From positions 57,072-121,071 of the forward strand of contig QUJQ01000003.1 in the NCBI GenBank assembly GCA_003480725.1: a DNA stretch of 64,000 bases. Direction: 5' to 3'. The translations under genes and the position numbers were made by a program. Origin of the DNA: Clostridiaceae bacterium AM27-36LB (GTDB lineage Bacteria; Bacillota; Clostridia; Lachnospirales; Lachnospiraceae). How positions within the stretch are numbered: position 1 is the first letter of the stretch; the number at the start of each line of letters is the position of its first letter. The notes beneath the pieces were generated by a model, which was not told where the DNA came from, made no database searches, and saw only the letters and a program-made list of their open reading frames with translations. This document shows, piece by piece, positions 60,350 through 64,000 of this stretch.

Positions 60350-61687
60350 TTATTTTGCAATTTTCTTACATGCTGTAATTAGAGCGCCAACAACTGCTAC
60401 AATAATTGCAGAACCAAGTAATCTGAATTTTGCCAGCAAACAGAATACCCATGCGAACCACGAACCTGCAGATAAAGCGGTTACATGTACTGCTCCCTCC
60501 GGAATTTCCAATGCTCCTGTCATTGCGAAGTTTGTGATCAGTGGTGCAAAATAAGTTGCCAGTAATAACACGATTCCCATCATAATTGTTCCACTGATCA
60601 GGGTTCTTAAAAAGCTGTTTTTATGTATTGGTGTAGCCATTGCAACAAAGTAAGCCGTTGATGCCAGATCACCAACCGGAAGAGTCTGGTTATATGGCAA
60701 AATAGCGGATAATAACAATGTGATTGGAATCAGAACCAGTGCCACCTGCATGGTTACCGGAATTCCAAGCATGATTGCGGAATCCATTCCAATGTAGAAC
60801 TCTTCACCATGGAATTTCTTCTGCATAAAGTCTCTTGCCTGATTGCTGATTGGAAGTAATCCTTCCATAATAACTTTTACCATTCTCGGTAATAAGTACA
60901 TTAATGCTGCCATCGCCATACCACATGTCAGACAGGTTTTTACATCATTTCGTGCAATTGCTCCAAGAATAATACCAATAATAGCTCCAAGGAACATCGG
61001 CTCTGAAAGTGTCTTTAGCCATCCAAATTTCTCAGTCATCTGAGAATCATCACCACCTGCATTTCCTTTTGGCAAGTGAATCAGATCATAAAATTTATCA
61101 AGAGCAAGGAAAATAGGTACACTTGTCACTGCAAATCCTTGTGGAATGGAAATTCCAGGAACTCCCAGTGCTTCCTGCATGGTTTTTGCTGTTCTGTCCG
61201 CAATCAGGAGAGAAATACAACAATGCGCTGCGGCTGCAATAAAGGCACAAATATAATTATTTGTCAGAATATAAACGGTTGCACCTGAAAATGCATAATG
61301 CCAGTAATTCCAGATATCAATGTTAATAGTTCTGGTACATCTTGTAATAAGCATCAAAATATTAACCAACAGGATAAATGGTATAATAAAGGATCCTATT
61401 ACGGTTGAAAACGCAAGACCTGCAGCTGCGGTCCAACCAATATCCATGGTGGTAAGATTAATATTCGACATATCTACCAGTGTACTGGCAACCGGACTAA
61501 TATATGTCCACAAAAGATTCAATATCATATTCATACCAATTAGACCAATTCCAACGGTCATACCTGCACGAATCGCATTCACCGGTTTTAATCTTACAAT
61601 AAGTCCAACCAGTGTAATCATAATAGGAATCATTACATAATTTCCTAAGCCGCTGATATAACTGAATATTTCTCTGATAATCTCCAT
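60350..61687 (-). CDS. PTS EIIC, galactitol/SgcC type
   Basis: A 445-residue membrane permease of the PTS galactitol (GatC) class. It has about eleven to twelve hydrophobic segments, begins IIREIFSYISGLGNYVMIPI, and contains the family blocks GWTAAAGLAFSTVIGSFIIP, NYWHYAFSGATVYILTNN and YNQTLPVGDLASTAYFVAMA. It carries a sugar or sugar alcohol across the membrane while the EIIB subunit phosphorylates it. It lies 3 nt after EIIB and 21 nt before the SgcQ-like gene. GAGAGGTAG precedes the start. Confidence 0.94.
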   Translation of the reverse strand: MEIIREIFSYISGLGNYVMIPIMITLVGLIVRLKPVNAIRAGMTVGIGLIGMNMILNLLWTYISPVASTLVDMSNINLTTMDIGWTAAAGLAFSTVIGSFIIPFILLVNILMLITRCTRTINIDIWNYWHYAFSGATVYILTNNYICAFIAAAAHCCISLLIADRTAKTMQEALGVPGISIPQGFAVTSVPIFLALDKFYDLIHLPKGNAGGDDSQMTEKFGWLKTLSEPMFLGAIIGIILGAIARNDVKTCLTCGMAMAALMYLLPRMVKVIMEGLLPISNQARDFMQKKFHGEEFYIGMDSAIMLGIPVTMQVALVLIPITLLLSAILPYNQTLPVGDLASTAYFVAMATPIHKNSFLRTLISGTIMMGIVLLLATYFAPLITNFAMTGALEIPEGAVHVTALSAGSWFAWVFCLLAKFRLLGSAIIVAVVGALITACKKIAK

Positions 61688-61690
61688 ATG

Positions 61691-61975
61691 CTACCTCTCT
61701 TCTTTCAGTATTTTAATAATCTTTTCGTTTAATTGATCCACACCCATTCCCGTAAGATACGGTAAACCAACAAGTTTCGGTACTCCATAATCCTGTGTGA
61801 GATTCATTGAACTTACTATCAAATCCGCCTGTCCAACATAAGATTGAAGTTCTGTGAAACTACACTGCACCAGATTATAGGGTATCCCGCTTTTCTTCAA
61901 AAGCGATTCCACTCCACCATAAATAATGGTTGAAGTAGCAACTCCGGATCCACAAGCTATTACAACTGTTTTCAT
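61691..61975 (-). CDS. PTS EIIB, galactitol/SgcB type
   Basis: A 94-residue EIIB with the phosphorylated cysteine C8 in TVVIACGSGVATSTIIYGGV, and QADLIVSSMNLTQDYGVPKL, typical of the galactitol class. It passes phosphate from EIIA to the sugar in EIIC. The start overlaps the stop of the M42 peptidase gene (ATGA) and its stop is 3 nt before EIIC, so the subunits are translated in a chain. Confidence 0.95.
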   Translation of the reverse strand: MKTVVIACGSGVATSTIIYGGVESLLKKSGIPYNLVQCSFTELQSYVGQADLIVSSMNLTQDYGVPKLVGLPYLTGMGVDQLNEKIIKILKEER

Positions 61976-63063
61976 TCATAATCACCATCCTTTCCAAAAT
62001 GAATATCCTCTTTTAAACCTTTTATAAATTCTTTCATAGCCTGTATCAACATTTCCAGATCATCAAGACTTACACATTCTACCGGTGTATGTGTGTATCT
62101 TGTTGGAATGGAAAAATTACATACCGGAATTCCTTCGTTTTCAAAAAGTGTAAATGCATTTTCAGTAATGATTCCCGGTGAAATTTCTCTCTGATAAGGA
62201 ATTGCAGCATTTTCAAATATTTTTTCTGCATATTCCAACATCTGTTTATCAGGAAGAACACCTGCTAAAGTTCCACCTCCATGGAAATTCATATAGCAAA
62301 GCGCCGGACCTTTTCCTAATACCACGTCGTTATAATACATATCTGGTGTATCGCATGACGGTGTAATATCAATACCAAGCATCGCATCTGGTTTTATCTT
62401 ATGTACCGCCGGAAGAATTCCTCTGATATTAAATTCTTCCATTACTGCTGCTACAATATAGATATCCCATTCACAACTGATATTCTTACTTTCTTCTAGA
62501 AACTGCAGGATTACAGCCAATGCTGCTCTGTCATCCAAAGCCTTTCCACACACGATCCGATTTGGCATCTCCAGATATCTGGACTCAAAAACTCCAAATG
62601 TTCCAACATCAATTCCCATCTGAAATACTTCTTCATCAGATTTAGCTCCAATATCAATGTATAATTTTTCAACCTGCGGAACTGAAAATTTGTCTTCGGG
62701 CTTGATGAAATGATGTGCCGGTGTTCCAATGATACCTTTTACAACACCTTTCTTTCCCAGAAGGTCAATGACAAAACCTGGAAGAATCTGTGTACTCACA
62801 CCTCCGATTCTCTCGATTCTCAAAAATCCATCCGGTTCTATTTTACGAACAATGAACCCAATCTCATCCATGTGTGCAAAAATCATTAATTTTTTTACAT
62901 TTTCTTTCTTTGAAGGTATTTTCAATATTATATTTCCAAGCTTATCAACATGTACATCTTCTGAATATTCTTTAAACTTAGGAAATATATATCTTATGAC
63001 CTCTTCTTCTCTGGAACTGACACCCACCAGATCTACAAGCTCTTTTATGTATTTTGTCAGCAT
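61972..63063 (-). CDS. M42-family metallopeptidase/glucanase-like protein (SgcX-like)
   Basis: A 363-residue M42 enzyme: LMIFAHMDEIGFIVRKIEPD (H64), KALDDRAALAVILQFLEESK (bridging Asp), VMEEFNIRGILPAVHKIKPD (catalytic Glu and metal ligand), DITPSCDTPD and FSIPTRYTHTPVECVSLDDL. M42 members are co-catalytic aminopeptidases, some annotated as endoglucanases; the role in sugar-PTS operons is unclear but conserved, as in sgcX. It overlaps EIIA (7 nt) and EIIB (4 nt) genes at its two ends. Confidence 0.93.
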   Translation of the reverse strand: MLTKYIKELVDLVGVSSREEEVIRYIFPKFKEYSEDVHVDKLGNIILKIPSKKENVKKLMIFAHMDEIGFIVRKIEPDGFLRIERIGGVSTQILPGFVIDLLGKKGVVKGIIGTPAHHFIKPEDKFSVPQVEKLYIDIGAKSDEEVFQMGIDVGTFGVFESRYLEMPNRIVCGKALDDRAALAVILQFLEESKNISCEWDIYIVAAVMEEFNIRGILPAVHKIKPDAMLGIDITPSCDTPDMYYNDVVLGKGPALCYMNFHGGGTLAGVLPDKQMLEYAEKIFENAAIPYQREISPGIITENAFTLFENEGIPVCNFSIPTRYTHTPVECVSLDDLEMLIQAMKEFIKGLKEDIHFGKDGDYE

Positions 63064-63521
63064 GGTTCTACCTCCTTAAGCAAATTCAACAATCCCTTTT
63101 TTTCACGTACTGCTCTTATTTCCGGAAAATGCTCACTCTGGAATAATTGCATCAGTTCCTGAAGTGCCTTCAAATGTGCGTGCGGTTCTTTCAGTAACAG
63201 CATGAAGGCTGCCTCAACTTTAATTTCCTGCTCTGGCTCATCCATCTGATGAAAAAGTACAGGTTTTTCAAATACTGTAATATCAATTAATTCGGTCTTT
63301 ACATATTGAAATTCTGCATGTGGTAATGCTGCCGCAATACTCATCGTCTGTAACCCTGTTGGATACTTTTTTTCTCTCTCAACCAAAGCAGTAAGAAAAC
63401 CATCTGTTACATTTCCATTTTGAAATAAGCGTTTTGCTGAATCTTCCATATATTCTTGCCACGTTTCAAAATGTCGGACTTGAAAGTTTCCTTTCTCTGC
63501 AAGCTTTATGATTTCCTCCAT
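63057..63521 (-). CDS. PTS EIIA, fructose/mannitol-type fold (SgcA-like)
   Basis: A 154-residue EIIA protein with the phosphorylated histidine H68 in MSIAAALPHAEFQYVKT, preceded by VTDGFLTALVEREKKYPTGL and followed by FMLLLKEPHAHLKALQELMQ. It accepts phosphate from HPr and hands it to the EIIB at 61691. It is the first gene of the operon, behind AAAGGAGAAG, and its end overlaps the M42 gene by 7 nt. Confidence 0.94.
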   Translation of the reverse strand: MEEIIKLAEKGNFQVRHFETWQEYMEDSAKRLFQNGNVTDGFLTALVEREKKYPTGLQTMSIAAALPHAEFQYVKTELIDITVFEKPVLFHQMDEPEQEIKVEAAFMLLLKEPHAHLKALQELMQLFQSEHFPEIRAVREKKGLLNLLKEVEPC

Positions 63522-63559
63522 AACTTCTCCTTTCTTTATCTTGTTCTATTTTCTTCTTT

Positions 63560-63663
63560 TATTTATTTATTCTTTTTTTTACTTGTTTTTATTTTACTAT
63601 TCAGTTTTTTATTTGTCAATTATTTTTTATGTTTCCATATATTTTTCTGTCTATTTATTTATT
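63560..63663. repeat. Two 12-nt direct repeats flanking the sgc-like promoter
   Basis: TATTTATTTATT occurs at 63560-63571 and 63652-63663, 92 bp apart, with the promoter between them. Such spacing suits looping by a DeoR-type repressor. The region is very T-rich (63535-63730), so chance occurrence is a real alternative. Confidence 0.35.
63591..63619 (-). promoter_or_regulatory. Promoter of the sgc-like PTS operon
   Basis: On the minus strand TTGACA (63619-63614), exactly 17 nt, TAAAAT (63596-63591), with a start near 63584 and a 60-nt leader to the EIIA gene. The upstream DNA is extremely A-rich on this strand, resembling an UP element. Confidence 0.82.
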
Positions 63664-63777
63664 TTATATAATATGTAACTTTATTTTTCTTTTTATTGCA
63701 TGTTTTTTCTTTCTTTTCTTATGTATTTTGCATATAACAGACTTTCGAATATGTGTTAGAGGCATCTAGATTCCCAT

Positions 63778-63816
63778 AAAAAAAGATGCTGCCCATTACC
63801 TGAGTAACATCTTTTC
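63778..63816. terminator. Hairpin beside repeat copy 2
   Basis: AAAAGATG (about 63781-63788) pairs with CATCTTTT (63808-63815); A and T tracts on both sides allow termination either way. It lies between the repeat element and the PTS promoter. Confidence 0.6.
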
Positions 63817-63848
63817 GCACATATGTTGGCGGCACAGCTATCGCACCT

Positions 63849-63986
63849 GCCGCAGGTCTGCTTGTTCAGGGGACGTCCGCAGTCCCGGTACTTGCTTTCG
63901 ATCAAACCCACTGGCGAAGATCGAAGCTTAGTACCGCTGGGCGAGGAATTAGCGAGAGCGGTCCCTCTGAACATGCTGCCTGCGGC
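63849..63986 (+). repeat. Structured 138-nt repeat, copy 2 (possible ncRNA)
   Basis: This is the inverted counterpart of the element at 56424-56558. Arms GCCGCAG (63849-63855) and CTGCGGC (63980-63986) close it. The stem CTTGTTCAG/CTGAACATG replaces TTGTGCAG/CTGCATAA of copy 1 with matching changes on both sides. The variable hairpin here is GCTTTCGATC/GATCGAAGC, unrelated in sequence to copy 1 but again well paired. The blocks around CAGGGGACGTCCGCAG and TTAGCGAGAGCGGTCC are shared. By analogy the RNA strand would be plus here. Confidence 0.6.
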
Positions 63987-64000
63987 GGGGGGGGGGGCGG

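Noticed and set aside
63456-63671. 71-codon plus-strand frame rich in Phe and Leu
   Set aside because: It is a product of the T-rich promoter region; not a membrane protein gene.
1-64000. CRISPR arrays, tRNA or rRNA genes, and complete insertion sequences
   Set aside because: I saw no regularly spaced repeats, no tRNA-like cloverleaf with CCA-adjacent arms, no rRNA segments and no transposase gene; the integrase of the mobile element is presumably left of base 1.

Overview
The window looks like a chromosomal segment from a gut Lachnospiraceae-type Clostridia (Blautia / Mediterraneibacter / Dorea-like). This rests on gene content: hybrid kinases with fused solute-binding domains, DUF3847 and TnpV mobile-element genes, a hybrid cluster protein and strong AGGAGG ribosome sites. 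No rRNA, tRNA or CRISPR array was seen. The species call is an inference.

Layout. 1-5.8 kb is the right-hand part of an integrative mobilizable element. It holds a MobA/MobL relaxase cut by the window edge, an oriT-like region, DUF3847, a RepA_N-like initiator, XRE regulators, an alkyltransferase-like protein and TnpV. It appears to end inside a low-molecular-weight tyrosine phosphatase gene, of which only the first codons remain at 5742-5792. 5.9-23.3 kb is a 17 kb all-minus-strand signalling block: a solute-binding lipoprotein, two Cache hybrid kinases with a second lipoprotein between them, two hybrid kinases with double solute-binding sensors, a free HPt protein, an HD-GYP response regulator, and a PAS hybrid kinase broken by an internal deletion. 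A c-di-GMP-I riboswitch with its own promoter and terminator heads the block, so c-di-GMP probably gates a phosphorelay whose visible output is a c-di-GMP phosphodiesterase. 23.4-26.9 kb holds a truncated HD protein, a Crp/Fnr regulator, and a divergent ferredoxin-hcp operon for nitrosative stress.

26.9-41.3 kb is a defence and plasticity island: a HigB/HigA-ImmA-like toxin-antitoxin pair, a DinJ-like/PIN pair, a frameshifted AAA (DUF1703-type) gene, and a restriction-modification locus. In that locus an XRE regulator and a cytosine methyltransferase lie between two minus-strand operons. One is HNH nuclease, Vsr and AlbA_2 protein. The other is an NgoFVII/PLD nuclease, a Z1 ATPase and a second PLD-like protein that has lost its active-site residues.

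41.4-56.3 kb is more ordinary: a GNAT acetyltransferase, a phosphoesterase, a UvrD-like helicase, an M20 peptidase, an SLC13 permease with a probable 5' frameshift, LysR, a ketopantoate-reductase-like protein, an NCS2 permease, an XRE regulator, an NSS transporter, BrnQ and a Lon-like AAA ATPase without a protease domain. 56.4-64.0 kb holds an sgc-type PTS operon (EIIA, M42 peptidase, EIIB, EIIC, SgcQ-like, SDR, epimerase, DeoR). It is flanked by two inverted copies of an approximately 135-nt element whose arms covary, suggesting a structured RNA or mobile repeat. Within the operon the SDR gene is broken by one in-frame TAG and is preceded by a perfect 16-bp inverted repeat.
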